Assembly: GCA_027532775.1 (NCBI GenBank)
Contig: JAPZTO010000006.1
Location: 262,047-326,046, forward strand
Reading direction: 5' to 3'
Length of the DNA: 64,000 nt
From: Beijerinckiaceae bacterium
GTDB taxonomy: Bacteria; Pseudomonadota; Alphaproteobacteria; Rhizobiales; Beijerinckiaceae
Part shown: positions 17,658 through 26,156 of the stretch, piece after piece
How the letters are laid out: each line of letters begins with the position of its first letter
How positions within the stretch are numbered: the first letter of the stretch is position 1
Position numbers and translations under genes: made by a program
The notes under the pieces: generated by a model
What the model was told of the DNA's origin: nothing
Databases searched by the model: none
Seen by the model: only the letters and a program-made list of their open reading frames with translations

Positions 17658-19114
17658 CGCTTGACCTCCCAGCGGGTCACCGGGTTGCCGGCCTCGTCCT
17701 TGCCATCCATCAGCACGATGCCCAGGGCGACGAGTTCATCGCGGATCCGGTCCGATTCCGCCCAGTTCTTCGCCGCACGGGCGGCAAGGCGGGCGGTGAT
17801 GAGGGCTTGCACGGTCGCTTCGTCAACCGAAGCGCCTGCACCGGACAACCGCTCGGCCTTGCTCTGGCCGAGCAGGCCCAGTAGCTGCGCCGTCGCCTTC
17901 AGCACCGCCGGATCGGCGATCTGATGCAGGAGCGCAAAAGCGGATGGCGTGTTGAGGTCATCGCTGAGGGCCGAGAGAACAGCGGGATCGGGCGTTGTCG
18001 CTTCGACCTCGTCGACCTTGCGATACCAGCCATCGAGGATCGCCTGCGATTCCCGCAGCGATGAATCCGTCCAGTCGATCGGCTGGCGATAATGGCTGCG
18101 CAGCATGGTGAATCGCGCCACCTCGCCGGGCCAATCGTCCAGCACCTCACGGATGGTCCGGAAATTCCCCAGGCTCTTGGACATTTTCTGCCCTTCGACC
18201 TGGAGGAAGCCGTTATGCATCCAGATCGAGGCCATGCGCTCCGAGCCGAAGGCGCAGCAGGATTGCGCGATCTCGTTCTCGTGATGCGGGAAGACAAGGT
18301 CGATGCCGCCGCCATGGACGTCGAAGGTGTTCTTCAGCGGATCGTCGCAGGCCAGGCCGCCGCCAAAGGGCTCGAGCAGCTTGGCCATCGACATGGCCGA
18401 GCATTCGATATGCCAGCCGGGCCGGCCGGGCACGGGAATGCTGGCAGGCGAATCCCAGCCCGGCTCGTTCGGCTTTGACGGCTTCCAGAGCACGAAATCG
18501 GTGGCGTCGCGCTTGTAGGGCGCAACATCCACCCGCGCGCCGGCGATCATCTCGTCGAGGCTGCGATTGGCCAGCGCGCCGTAGCGCGGCAGGCGGCCCT
18601 TCGTTGAGTCCTTCGCTGCGTCCATCGCCGCCGGCGAGAACAGCACATGGTTTTCCGCCACATAGGCAAAGCCGCGCTCGATCAGCCGCTCGATCAGCGC
18701 GCGCATGCCGTCGATATGGTCGGTGGCGCGCGGCTGATCTGTGGGCTCAAGGCAACCCAGGGCCTTCACATCGGCCTGGAACTGCGCATTCGTGCCTTCG
18801 GTGACCTTGCGGATCGCCTCGTTGAGCGGCAGGTCCGGGCAATCCCGCGCCGCGCGCTCATTGATCTTGTCATCGACGTCGGTGATGTTCCGCGCATAGA
18901 CGACATTATCCTCGCCATAGAGGTGCCGCAGCAGGCGGAACAGCACGTCGAAGACGATGACCGGCCGGGCATTGCCGATATGGGCATAGTCATAGACCGT
19001 CGGGCCGCAGACATACATCCTGACCAGCGGCATGCCCGTTTCCGGGTGGCGCGCAAGCGGCTCCAGCCGCTCCTTGCGCCGCGTCAGCGTATTGTAGAGC
19101 ATCAGCTCCGCCAT
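17654..19114 (-). CDS. cysS: Cysteine-tRNA ligase
   Basis: CysRS (486 residues) charges tRNA-Cys. The class I signature is [16 protein letters not shown] (the HIGH-type motif reads HIGN) and the KMSKS loop is [13 protein letters not shown]. The zinc site cysteines and histidines of the family appear as CGPTVYD, the IECSAM region and HHENEIAQS. Length is ordinary. It is the first gene of the overlapping minus-strand operon cysS-GNAT-GFA-cimA. The 347 bases ahead of it are noncoding apart from the start of the divergent small secreted gene. Confidence 0.97.
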   Translation of the reverse strand: MAELMLYNTLTRRKERLEPLARHPETGMPLVRMYVCGPTVYDYAHIGNARPVIVFDVLFRLLRHLYGEDNVVYARNITDVDDKINERAARDCPDLPLNEAIRKVTEGTNAQFQADVKALGCLEPTDQPRATDHIDGMRALIERLIERGFAYVAENHVLFSPAAMDAAKDSTKGRLPRYGALANRSLDEMIAGARVDVAPYKRDATDFVLWKPSKPNEPGWDSPASIPVPGRPGWHIECSAMSMAKLLEPFGGGLACDDPLKNTFDVHGGGIDLVFPHHENEIAQSCCAFGSERMASIWMHNGFLQVEGQKMSKSLGNFRTIREVLDDWPGEVARFTMLRSHYRQPIDWTDSSLRESQAILDGWYRKVDEVEATTPDPAVLSALSDDLNTPSAFALLHQIADPAVLKATAQLLGLLGQSKAERLSGAGASVDEATVQALITARLAARAAKNWAESDRIRDELVALGIVLMDGKDEAGNPVTRWEVKR

Positions 19115-19461
19115 GGTTCAGCCCTCACGAGGTTAAGCGCCGCCACTCGCCGGGGGCGCCTCTCGGGATTGTCACCTTGCGGGTTGAACGAGACGGCTGG
19201 CCAGCGAGCGTTGCGCGCTAGCCACAAATCGCAATCGAAATCAGGTGCGACCCAGAATGTCTCATGCGCAATCCTTGCGCGAAGAGACGCGCCGGGTCAA
19301 GTCACCGCTCCCGTCATGGCTGACGAATCGCCAAGGGTGTTCAAGCCAGCCGTGCGAAGCGCCGGCCGGGAGGGCATCCGGCCCCGCAATCAACCCTTCG
19401 TTAAGAGATTTGCCGCACGATGGAAAAGCTTGGGTCATGCGTATCAACTGGGGGCACAGCG
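19115..19461. other. Divergent intergenic region between cysS and a small secreted gene
   Basis: No gene is supported here. It should contain the cysS promoter on the minus strand and that of the small secreted gene on the plus strand, but I see no clear -35/-10 pair, riboswitch or T-box-like structure. Confidence 0.4.
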
Positions 19462-19782
19462 ATGCGCGCACGCGTCAGCATTCTTGCCGCTCTGGCGGTC
19501 AGCATCACTTCGGCAGTGATCTTCGCCTCCTCGGGAATCGAAACCGAGGCGCGGCCGAAACAGCGGGATTTCATCATCGCGGGCAGCGATGGCTACGGCA
19601 CGCAGGAATGCCTGGCCAGCCAATCCTCCTGCGGCCGGATCGTCGCGGATGCCTGGTGCGAGGCCAAGGGGTTCAGATCCGCCCTCGCCTACCGGCAGCT
19701 AGACCGCGACGAGATTACCGGCTCGGCCAGTGCCAGCCGCGGCAAGCCCGTCGACAGCTTCCTCATCTCCTGCAAGGATTGA
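19462..19782 (+). CDS. Small exported protein with three cysteines
   Basis: A 106-residue protein. An N-terminal signal or anchor segment (VSILAALAVSITSAVIFAS) is followed by a short domain with GSDGYGTQECLASQSSCGRIVADAWCEAKGF and a final SCKD. Four cysteines lie in the mature part, which suggests disulfides in the periplasm. I do not recognise a named family. The start at 19462 is preceded by a GGGGG run at a workable distance and opens directly at the hydrophobic segment. The 14 upstream codons of open frame look nonconserved. It ends 27 bases before the convergent CreA stop. Confidence 0.68.
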   Translation: MRARVSILAALAVSITSAVIFASSGIETEARPKQRDFIIAGSDGYGTQECLASQSSCGRIVADAWCEAKGFRSALAYRQLDRDEITGSASASRGKPVDSFLISCKD

Positions 19783-19809
19783 GTGCCCGCAAGGGTCTTT
19801 CTTCCTGCC

Positions 19810-20307
19810 TTACTTCACCCAGTCCTTGCAGCGCGGCGGTTCGGCCGAACCCCACGGCATGATCGGCACGGTGGAGGTGGAGTTTTTCGGGCTGCCGTCA
19901 ATCAACTTATCTGAATAGACGAGATAAACCAGCACGTTGCGTTTCTCGTCGCAGCCGCGCACGATCTGCATGCGCTTGAAGAGCAGCGACCTGGACTGGC
20001 GGAACATCACGTCGCCTTGTTCGAACTTGGCCTTGAATTTCACCGGTCCGACCTGCCGGCAGGCCAGCGAGACATCCGACACTTCCTCGGCAAGCCCCAG
20101 CCCGCCGGCGACACCGCCGCGCTCCGGCACGGTGTAATGGCAGGCAACGCCCTCGACCTCGGGATCGTCGATCGCGTAGGTGGCGAGCTTGTCATCCGGG
20201 GTCAGCAGGCGGAACACGGTCGACTTCCTGAAGATCAGGTCGGGCGACTGGGCCAAAGCCGGGCTGGTGGCAAGAAATGCGAGCAGGACGGCCGGAATCA
20301 GGCGCAT
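19810..20307 (-). CDS. creA: CreA family protein
   Basis: A 165-residue periplasmic protein of the CreA family, whose biochemical role is not established. The signal peptide MRLIPAVLLAFLATSPALAQ precedes the family sequence: DDPEVEGVACHYT, AEEVSDVSLACRQVGP, SRSLLFKRMQIVRGCDEKRNVLVYLVYSDKL and the terminal MPWG...CKDW. Four or more conserved cysteines fit disulfide bonding. The ATG at 20307 has an AAGGAG site. It is separated by about 60 bases from the downstream end of the DUF2783 gene and could be the distal gene of that minus-strand run or be independently expressed. Confidence 0.92.
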   Translation of the reverse strand: MRLIPAVLLAFLATSPALAQSPDLIFRKSTVFRLLTPDDKLATYAIDDPEVEGVACHYTVPERGGVAGGLGLAEEVSDVSLACRQVGPVKFKAKFEQGDVMFRQSRSLLFKRMQIVRGCDEKRNVLVYLVYSDKLIDGSPKNSTSTVPIMPWGSAEPPRCKDWVK

Positions 20308-20368
20308 GGCGGTTCTCCTTCGGTTGAAGCGGAGATAAGCATCGCAAGCGTCGAAAGGAAGGCCGGAT

Positions 20369-20575
20369 TCAGGCCGCGTCCATCGCCTCGCACGCCGCTG
20401 CGATGGCTGCCCGGAGCACGTCCTCGCTGCCGATATGGTTCGCCAGCAGCAGGACCAGCCGCGCATCGAGGGCAGCGGCCTCTTCCGGAGTCAGCCCTCG
20501 CCGTGCTTCCACCAGCATCCGGAAGGCGCGATCGGGATCGGGAAAGCGCGACTTGGTCACGAGCGTGTCGGACAT
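20369..20575 (-). CDS. DUF2783 protein
   Basis: A 68-residue acidic protein of family DUF2783, recognised by the LTPEEAAALDARLVLLLANHIG segment. In related bacteria this small gene commonly sits next to an FAD-dependent aromatic hydroxylase, as it does here (3 bases after the monooxygenase stop). Its function is unknown, and a role as accessory or stabilising partner of the hydroxylase is only inference from the neighbourhood. Confidence 0.88.
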   Translation of the reverse strand: MSDTLVTKSRFPDPDRAFRMLVEARRGLTPEEAAALDARLVLLLANHIGSEDVLRAAIAAACEAMDAA

Positions 20576-20578
20576 GGC

Positions 20579-22195
20579 TCAGGCTCCGGAGGCAAGGGTG
20601 CTGGCAAGAGCCTGGGCACGGGCGAATGCCGCGCGAAGGCGGGCGGAATCAGGCTGGCGGGAGCGCGCCGCGACATGGCGGTCCGGGCGGAGCAGATAGC
20701 CACCGGGCCCTTCGAGGCCGAAGCGTGCAGCGATCTCACCGGCCGGATCACCAAGCCCATCCGGGCCCAGCCGTAGCCGCGTCACCCCTTCCGGCAGGTC
20801 CGCCAGAGCCGGCCCGGCCTCGAGCCAGACGAAGCCGGCGGGTAGTTCCTCCGACAGGAAGGAGGCGGTGCCATCCGGCCGCGTCACCCGCGCATCGGGG
20901 ATCGGGGCGCCCGGCGCCGGACCGCCGGGCCAAACCTCGGCATCTGGCGTGGAAAGCGGTGAATCGCGATAGGCCGTTGGGGCCGAGAGCCGGCCGGAAT
21001 TCACCATCCGCTTGGCAAAATCATGCCGTCGCGCCAAGGCGAGAGCGGCATCGCGCAGCACGCGTTCGGCAGGGGATTGCGGGGCGATGAAATCGGTCGA
21101 GCGGGTGGAATGGCCGATATTCTCATCCGCGGCCTCGCCGCGTTCGCGGTCATAGCTCGCCAGCAGGCCCGGGCCAGCGCGGCCATGATGGATCGCGGCC
21201 AGCTTCCAGGCGAGGTTTTCCGCGTCCTGCACGCCGGAATTCGCGCCGCGCGCGCCGAAGGGCGAGACCTGGTGTGCGGAATCGCCGGCGAAGATCACCC
21301 GGCCATGCACGAAGCGCGCAAGGCGCAGGCAGCGGAAGCGGTAGATCGAGACCCATTCAAGGTCGAAACGGCCATGCCCGAGCATGCGCTCGATGCGCGG
21401 ACGGACCTGTTCCGGCCGCTTCTCGAACTCCGCATCGGCCGTTGCCGGCAATTGCAGGTCGATCCGCCAGATGTCGTCAGGCTGGCGATGCAGCAGGGCC
21501 GAGCCGCCGGGATGGAAGGGCGGGTCGAACCAGAACCAGCGCTCGGTGGGATAGTCGCCCTGCATTTTCACGTCGGCGATAAGGAACTGTTCCTCGAAGA
21601 CCTCGCCGTCGAAATCGAGGCCAAGCATGGCCCGGACCGGCGAGCGCGCGCCGTCGCAGGCGACGACATGGTCGGCCAGCAGGCGATAGGGGCCATCCGG
21701 CGTCTCGATCCGGATCTCGACATGGTCTTCCTTGGGCTTTACGCCGACAACGCGGTTCTTCCAGCGCAGGTCGAGCCCCGGTACGGCCAAGGCGCGGTCG
21801 ATCAGCATCTTCTCGACATGGAACTGCTGGAGATTGATGAAGGCCGGCATCTTGTGCCCGGCCTCGGGCAGCAGGTCGAAAGCGTAGAGTTCGCCCGCGC
21901 GCTGGAAGACGCGGCCCCGGCTCCAGGATACGCCCTTCTCCACCATCGGCGCTGCACAGCCCAGCCGGTCGAAGATCTCCAGCGTCTTCTTCGCGAAACA
22001 GATGGCGCGGCTCCCCTCGCCGATCCGGTCGCTGTCATCCAGCAGCACCACCGGCACGCCCTGCTGGCCAAGATCGATGGCGAGCGACAGGCCGACCGGC
22101 CCGGCGCCGATCACTACGACAGGGTGGCGGGCCGGTTCGGGCAGGGCCTGATCCGGCGATGTGCGGTATGGAAAGACAGCGAATGCAGCGGTCAT
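20579..22195 (-). CDS. FAD-dependent aromatic hydroxylase (MhpA/PheA/TfdB type)
   Basis: A 538-residue class A flavoprotein monooxygenase. The N-terminal Rossmann motif VVVIGAGPVGLSLAIDL binds the FAD ADP part, the central DG-type motif is CDGARSPVRAMLG, and the second FAD motif is VIFAGDSAHQVSPFGARGANSGVQDAENL. A thioredoxin-like C-terminal domain of the phenol hydroxylase subfamily occupies about the last 130 residues. The enzyme should use NAD(P)H and O2 to hydroxylate an aromatic acid or phenol, but the substrate cannot be read from sequence. It is the first gene of a minus-strand pair with DUF2783 and lies beside genes for an MBL protein and an FAH-family hydrolase, as in aromatic degradation loci. 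Confidence 0.9.
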   Translation of the reverse strand: MTAAFAVFPYRTSPDQALPEPARHPVVVIGAGPVGLSLAIDLGQQGVPVVLLDDSDRIGEGSRAICFAKKTLEIFDRLGCAAPMVEKGVSWSRGRVFQRAGELYAFDLLPEAGHKMPAFINLQQFHVEKMLIDRALAVPGLDLRWKNRVVGVKPKEDHVEIRIETPDGPYRLLADHVVACDGARSPVRAMLGLDFDGEVFEEQFLIADVKMQGDYPTERWFWFDPPFHPGGSALLHRQPDDIWRIDLQLPATADAEFEKRPEQVRPRIERMLGHGRFDLEWVSIYRFRCLRLARFVHGRVIFAGDSAHQVSPFGARGANSGVQDAENLAWKLAAIHHGRAGPGLLASYDRERGEAADENIGHSTRSTDFIAPQSPAERVLRDAALALARRHDFAKRMVNSGRLSAPTAYRDSPLSTPDAEVWPGGPAPGAPIPDARVTRPDGTASFLSEELPAGFVWLEAGPALADLPEGVTRLRLGPDGLGDPAGEIAARFGLEGPGGYLLRPDRHVAARSRQPDSARLRAAFARAQALASTLASGA

Positions 22196-22221
22196 GGCAG
22201 GAATCCGGTTGACGGCAGCGA

Positions 22222-22240
22222 TGATACATGGTACGTATCA
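22222..22240. promoter_or_regulatory. Imperfect palindrome upstream of higBA
   Basis: The inverted repeat TGATAC (22222-22227) / GTATCA (22235-22240) lies 32 bases ahead of the toxin start, next to AT-rich DNA with TATTAT at 22243-22248. HigA-type antitoxins usually repress their own operon through such a palindrome. TTGACG at 22209-22214 followed after 17 bases by TACGTA is a possible promoter overlapping the palindrome. Confidence 0.5.
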
Positions 22241-22272
22241 CGTATTATTTTATGCTGATATTCGAGGCGTTT

Positions 22273-22554
22273 TTGATCATCAGTTTTGCGGATCGGAGAA
22301 CCGAACGGTTCTTTCATGCCGGGATTTGCGATCCGCGTTGGCAGGCCTTCGCAACGATCGCCCGGCGAAAGCTTGACTATCTGGATGCCGCGAAGTCGAT
22401 CATGGACTTGCTGCATCCGCCGGGAAACCGGCTTGAGCGCCTGCGTGGTAATCGGGCAGGGCAGTGGAGCATCCGGATCAATGATCAATGGCGCCTCTGC
22501 TTCACATTGACAGAAAAAGGGGCAAGCCATGTCGAAATTGTTGACTATCACTGA
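22273..22554 (+). CDS. higB: HigB-type toxin (RelE superfamily mRNA interferase)
   Basis: A 93-residue toxin of the HigB/RelE fold, expected to cut mRNA in the ribosome when free of HigA. Family features are the opening ISFADRRTERFF, the central KLDYLDAAKSIMDLLHPPGNRLERLRG, and the C-terminal WSIRINDQWRLCFTL with the basic and aromatic residues used for RNA binding. Homologues begin right at this ISFAD segment, and a TTG at 22273 preceded by GAGG fits, so I chose it over ATGs 7 and 15 codons upstream. The gene overlaps higA by 26 bases. It stands on the plus strand inside a minus-strand catabolic locus. Confidence 0.9.
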   Translation: MIISFADRRTERFFHAGICDPRWQAFATIARRKLDYLDAAKSIMDLLHPPGNRLERLRGNRAGQWSIRINDQWRLCFTLTEKGASHVEIVDYH

Positions 22555-22849
22555 AGAAAGGCTGCCGGCCGTCCGGGTCCGGACCCATCCCGGTGAGATC
22601 CTCCGCGAGGAATTTCTGATCCCGCTCGGCATGAGTGCGCGCCAACTGGCTGAAGCGCTCGATGTGCCGGCCAACCGGATCAGTGAGATCGTGCGGGAAC
22701 GCAGGGACATCACCGCCGATACGGCCATGAGGCTCAGCCGGTATTTCGGTACGACCCCGGAACTCTGGCTGAACCTGCAGATTGCCCATGATCTCACCAA
22801 AGCGCTTGCGCAAGTCGACTACTCCACCATCAAGCCCCGCGCGGCCTGA
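22529..22849 (+). CDS. higA: HigA-type antitoxin (XRE helix-turn-helix)
   Basis: A 106-residue antitoxin that neutralises HigB and, by family precedent, represses the operon. The HTH reads MSARQLAEALDVPANRISEIVRE (about residues 36-58), followed by RRDITADTAMRLSRYFGTTPELWLNLQ, the standard HigA continuation. The ATG lies within the toxin gene, preceded by AAAAGGGG. Toxin-first order with overlap is the usual hig layout. The stop directly abuts the stop of the convergent MBL-fold gene. Confidence 0.95.
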   Translation: MSKLLTITEERLPAVRVRTHPGEILREEFLIPLGMSARQLAEALDVPANRISEIVRERRDITADTAMRLSRYFGTTPELWLNLQIAHDLTKALAQVDYSTIKPRAA

Positions 22850-23806
22850 TCACGCCTGCAGCCGCGCCCACATCTCGCGGTCGCGCTCGGCGGTCCAGAT
22901 CACGGGATGGTCGATGCCGCGCGCCTCGTCATAGGCGCGGGAAACGTTGAACGGCAGGCAATGCTCGTAAATGGCATAGCTGCCGAACGGCCCGTCCATG
23001 GCGGCCCGCACATCGGCGAAGGCGGCGCGCAGGTCCTTGCCGGAGGCCACCGCCTTCTGCACCGTGCCATAGAGTGTCTCGAGGAAGTCGGTCGTGCCGG
23101 CGATCGCGGCGGCCACCCTGTCGCGCCCGACCAGTGCATCGCCGCGCCCCGGCACAAGGGCGACAGGGTCATGCGCCGCTACGCGCCTCAGTGTTTCCGG
23201 CCAGTCGGCGAAATGCGCGTCGCCGCAATAGCAGGCGGAGCGATATTCGACGAGATCGCCGGAGAACATCACGCCGGCATCCGGCACCCAGGCGATGGTA
23301 TCGCCCGCCGTATGGCCGCGGCCGGGATGCTTGATCCGCACCTCACGCTTGCCGAGCCAGACCGACATCTCGCCCGCGAAAGTGATGCTCGGCCAGGTCA
23401 GGCCGGGGATCGTCTCCTTGCCACGGAACAGCCGCGGGAAACGGCCGATTTCCGAGTCCATATCCTGCAAGCCGCGCTCGACGATGAGATCGCGCGTGGC
23501 GTCGGAGGCGAGGATCATCTTCGCATCGCGATAGGCCGAGGCACCGAGCACCCGCACCGCATGGTAATGCGAGAGCAGGACATGGGTGATCGGCTTGTCG
23601 GTGACGGAGCGGACGCGGTCGATCACGGCCTGAGCCATGGCCGGCGTCGCCTGGGCATCGACGATCAGCACCCCGTCATCACCGATGATGATGCCGGTAT
23701 TCGGATCACCCTCGGCCGTAAAGGCATAAAGGCCAGGGCCGACTTCAGCAAAAGTGATGGTCTTCTCGGCGAGATCCGCCGCCGAGGCGAAAGCCGGGCC
23801 GCTCAT
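22850..23806 (-). CDS. MBL-fold protein with an altered metal motif
   Basis: A 318-residue metallo-beta-lactamase-fold protein. The strand-rich N-terminus (GLYAFTAEGDPNTGIIIGDDGVLIVDAQ) and the later HPGRGHTAGDT and MFSGDLVEY motifs are present. The usual HxHxDH motif is replaced by HYHAVR (in LLSHYHAVRVLGAS): the first two histidines remain but the Asp-His pair is lost, so a dinuclear zinc site is unlikely. This variant may be a fixed feature of a subfamily. No signal peptide is evident. It overlaps the FAH-family gene by 4 bases and probably belongs to the same aromatic catabolic operon. Confidence 0.88.
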   Translation of the reverse strand: MSGPAFASAADLAEKTITFAEVGPGLYAFTAEGDPNTGIIIGDDGVLIVDAQATPAMAQAVIDRVRSVTDKPITHVLLSHYHAVRVLGASAYRDAKMILASDATRDLIVERGLQDMDSEIGRFPRLFRGKETIPGLTWPSITFAGEMSVWLGKREVRIKHPGRGHTAGDTIAWVPDAGVMFSGDLVEYRSACYCGDAHFADWPETLRRVAAHDPVALVPGRGDALVGRDRVAAAIAGTTDFLETLYGTVQKAVASGKDLRAAFADVRAAMDGPFGSYAIYEHCLPFNVSRAYDEARGIDHPVIWTAERDREMWARLQA

Positions 23807-24831
23807 CGGCCACCTCCCGCCAGCGCCTGCGGTTCGATGCGGTTCTCGATCGCGCCGAACAGCGAATGGCCCTTGCGGTCCTTCATCTCGATGCGGACGG
23901 TATCGCCGAAGCGCAGGAACGGCGTTCGGGCCGCGCCGTCGCGGATCGTCTCGACCATGCGCTGCTCGGCGAGGCAGGAATAGCCGCGCCCGCCTTCCGC
24001 CACCGGCCGGCCGGGCGAGCCATCAGGATCGCGGTTCGAGACCGTGCCCGAGCCGAGGATCGTACCGGCCCCCAGAGGCCGCGTCTTCGCGGCATGGGCG
24101 AGCAGGGTGCCGAAATCGAAGGTCATCTCCTCGCCGGCCTCCGGGCAGCCGAGCATGCGCCCGTTGATCGAGGTGAGCAGAGGCAAGGCGAGCTTGCCGC
24201 CGGACCAGGCCGGGCCCAGCTCGTCCGGTGTCAGCGCCACGGGCGAGAAGGCCGTTGGCGGCTTGGATTGCAGGAAGCCGAATCCCTTGGCGAGTTCGCC
24301 CGGGATGAGGTTGCGCAGGCTGACATCATTGACGAGCACGATCAGCCGGATCGCGGCGATGCAGGTGGCGGCATCGGCCCCGGCCGGAATATCGCCGGTG
24401 ATCACCGCGATCTCGGCCTCGCAATCGATGCCGTATTCCTCGCTGGCCACGGGCACGGCATCCCGCGCGCCGAGATTGGAATCGGACGTGCCCTGATACA
24501 TCAGCGGGTCGGTCCAGAAACTGGCGGGCAATTCGGCGCCCCGCGCCTTCCGGACCAGTTCGACATGGTTCACATAAGCCGAGCCATCAAGCCATTGATA
24601 GGCGCGCGGCAACGGCGCCGCGGCATCATGCTCGTGAAAACGGAAAGAGGGCACCGCCTCATGCTCGAGGCTCTCGGCGAGATCGGCGAGCGGCGCCGCG
24701 ACCTGATCCCAGGAATCGAGCGCGGCCTGCAGGGTCGGCGCGATCGGGGATGCCTCGGTGGCGCGGGTCAGGTCCCGCGAGACCACGACGAGCCGACCAT
24801 CCCGCCCGCCCTTGAGCGATGCCAATTTCAT
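23803..24831 (-). CDS. Fumarylacetoacetate hydrolase family protein
   Basis: A 342-residue member of the FAH family, which cleaves carbon-carbon bonds in beta-diketo acids such as fumarylacetoacetate, fumarylpyruvate or acylpyruvates late in aromatic catabolism. The catalytic core is seen in YGIDCEAEIAVITGDIP (metal-binding Glu residues), IVLVNDVSLRN, and the GAGTILGSGTVSNRD loop. The N-terminal domain (MKLASLKGGRDGRLVVVSRD) resembles that of two-domain fumarylacetoacetase-like proteins. The ATG at 24831 follows AGGAACGG, and 43 upstream codons in frame are not conserved. It is first in the minus-strand unit with the MBL gene and diverges from the TRAP binding protein. Confidence 0.9.
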   Translation of the reverse strand: MKLASLKGGRDGRLVVVSRDLTRATEASPIAPTLQAALDSWDQVAAPLADLAESLEHEAVPSFRFHEHDAAAPLPRAYQWLDGSAYVNHVELVRKARGAELPASFWTDPLMYQGTSDSNLGARDAVPVASEEYGIDCEAEIAVITGDIPAGADAATCIAAIRLIVLVNDVSLRNLIPGELAKGFGFLQSKPPTAFSPVALTPDELGPAWSGGKLALPLLTSINGRMLGCPEAGEEMTFDFGTLLAHAAKTRPLGAGTILGSGTVSNRDPDGSPGRPVAEGGRGYSCLAEQRMVETIRDGAARTPFLRFGDTVRIEMKDRKGHSLFGAIENRIEPQALAGGGR

Positions 24832-24871
24832 ACCGTTCCTCCCGCGCTTGCCTTGTTTCGCCATCTTTCTG

Positions 24872-24893
24872 CGTTTCACATCAAAATGAAACG
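24872..24893. promoter_or_regulatory. Inverted repeat in the divergent catabolic promoter region
   Basis: CGTTTCA (24872-24878) and TGAAACG (24887-24893) form a perfect 7-base inverted repeat with an 8-base spacer, 41 bases ahead of the FAH-family start. It is a plausible operator for a dimeric regulator. Confidence 0.5.
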
Positions 24894-24970
24894 GAGTTCG
24901 GGATGACGACCCGGCATCTCTGTGCAATTCTCGCAAGGGACACGCGTGAAGGGCAAGCAAAAAGTTTCAC

Positions 24971-24986
24971 GCGGAACTAATTCCGC
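24971..24986. promoter_or_regulatory. 16-base palindrome ahead of the TRAP binding protein
   Basis: GCGGAA CTAA TTCCGC has perfect 6-base arms and sits 20 bases before the ATG of the TRAP binding protein. Its size fits a MarR-family operator, and a MarR gene lies just downstream at 26232. Confidence 0.5.
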
Positions 24987-25005
24987 CATGAAAGGGGTCA
25001 GGACG

Positions 25006-26103
25006 ATGCGTCGGCGTGAAGTATTGCTCTCGGGGATGGGGGCGGGAACCGCCCTGGCGGCCGGCACGCTGGCCAAGCCGGCAATCGCGCAGAGCATGCC
25101 GGAAATCAAATGGCGCATGACCTCGAGCTTCCCGAAATCGCTCGACACCATCTTCGGCACGGCCCAGCAGCTGGCCAAGCTGGTCGCCGAGGCCACGGAT
25201 AACCGCTTCCAGATCCAGACCTTCGCGGCCGGCGAAATCGTGCCGGGCCTGCAGGCGCTCGACGCGGTTTCCTCCGGCGCGCTCGAATGCTGCCATACGC
25301 CGACCTATTTCTATGGCGGCAAGGACCCCGTTCTCGGCTTCGGAACGGGCATGCCCTTCGGGCCGAATGCCCGCCTCCAGCATGCCTGGTGGCACAATGG
25401 CGGCGGAGCGGAGATCGTCAACGAATCGCTGGCCAAGTTCAACGCGATCTCCTTCGCGGCCGGCAATTCCGGCACGCAGATGGGCGGCTGGTTCCGGAAG
25501 GAGATCAACACGGTCGATGATCTCAAGGGGCTGAAGTTCCGGATCGGCGGCACCGGCGGGCAGATCCTCGCGCGGATGGGCGTGGTGCCGCAGCAGATCG
25601 CGCCGGCTGATATCTACCCCGCGCTGGAAAAGGGCACGATCGACGCGATCGAGTTTGTCGGCCCCTATGACGACGAGAAGCTCGGCTTCTCGAAGGTCGC
25701 CAAATACTATTACTACCCCGGCTTCTGGGAAGGCGGCGCCATGCTGCATCTCGTGGTCAATCTCGAACAGTGGAACCGGCTGCCGAAGCATTACCAGGCC
25801 ATCATCCGGCAGGCTTCGGAAGCGGCAAACAACTGGATGCTGGCGAAATATGACACGGTCAACGCACCGGCGCTGAAGCGCCTCGTCGGCCGGGGCACCG
25901 AGTTGCGTCCGTTCAGCGCCGCCATCATGGATGCGGGCTACGAAACGTCAAAAACGTATTATGCCGAGATCGCGGCACAGAATCCGCTGTTCAAGAAGGC
26001 GCTTGATTCGGTGAATGCCTATCTGGGTGAACAGTATCTTTGGTGGCAAATCGGCGAATATTCCTACGATTCCATGATGATCAGGACACGGTTGCGGGGC
26101 TGA
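25006..26103 (+). CDS. TRAP transporter solute-binding protein (DctP/TakP type)
   Basis: A 365-residue periplasmic binding protein that captures a carboxylate and hands it to a TRAP permease. The N-terminus MRRREVLLSGMGAG with a hydrophobic stretch to AIAQ resembles a Tat signal. The mature part has the DctP core: [19 protein letters not shown], the LKGLKFRIGG strand with the conserved carboxylate-binding Arg, and [19 protein letters not shown]. It is closely similar along its length to the binding protein at 60889-61977 and belongs to the TakP-like group said to bind keto acids or chloroaromatic compounds. No permease gene lies beside it. The start at 25006 follows AGGGG...AGG; an ATG six codons upstream is possible. 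Confidence 0.92.
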   Translation: MRRREVLLSGMGAGTALAAGTLAKPAIAQSMPEIKWRMTSSFPKSLDTIFGTAQQLAKLVAEATDNRFQIQTFAAGEIVPGLQALDAVSSGALECCHTPTYFYGGKDPVLGFGTGMPFGPNARLQHAWWHNGGGAEIVNESLAKFNAISFAAGNSGTQMGGWFRKEINTVDDLKGLKFRIGGTGGQILARMGVVPQQIAPADIYPALEKGTIDAIEFVGPYDDEKLGFSKVAKYYYYPGFWEGGAMLHLVVNLEQWNRLPKHYQAIIRQASEAANNWMLAKYDTVNAPALKRLVGRGTELRPFSAAIMDAGYETSKTYYAEIAAQNPLFKKALDSVNAYLGEQYLWWQIGEYSYDSMMIRTRLRG

Positions 26104-26156
26104 TCCTTCGAATGCGCCTTTGGTATTAGGCGAATTGTTCAAGATTGGACTGGACA

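Noticed and set aside
17654-19114. HIGN in place of HIGH in cysS (also in gltX)
   Set aside because: The last His of this signature is often Asn in these synthetases; it is not a defect.
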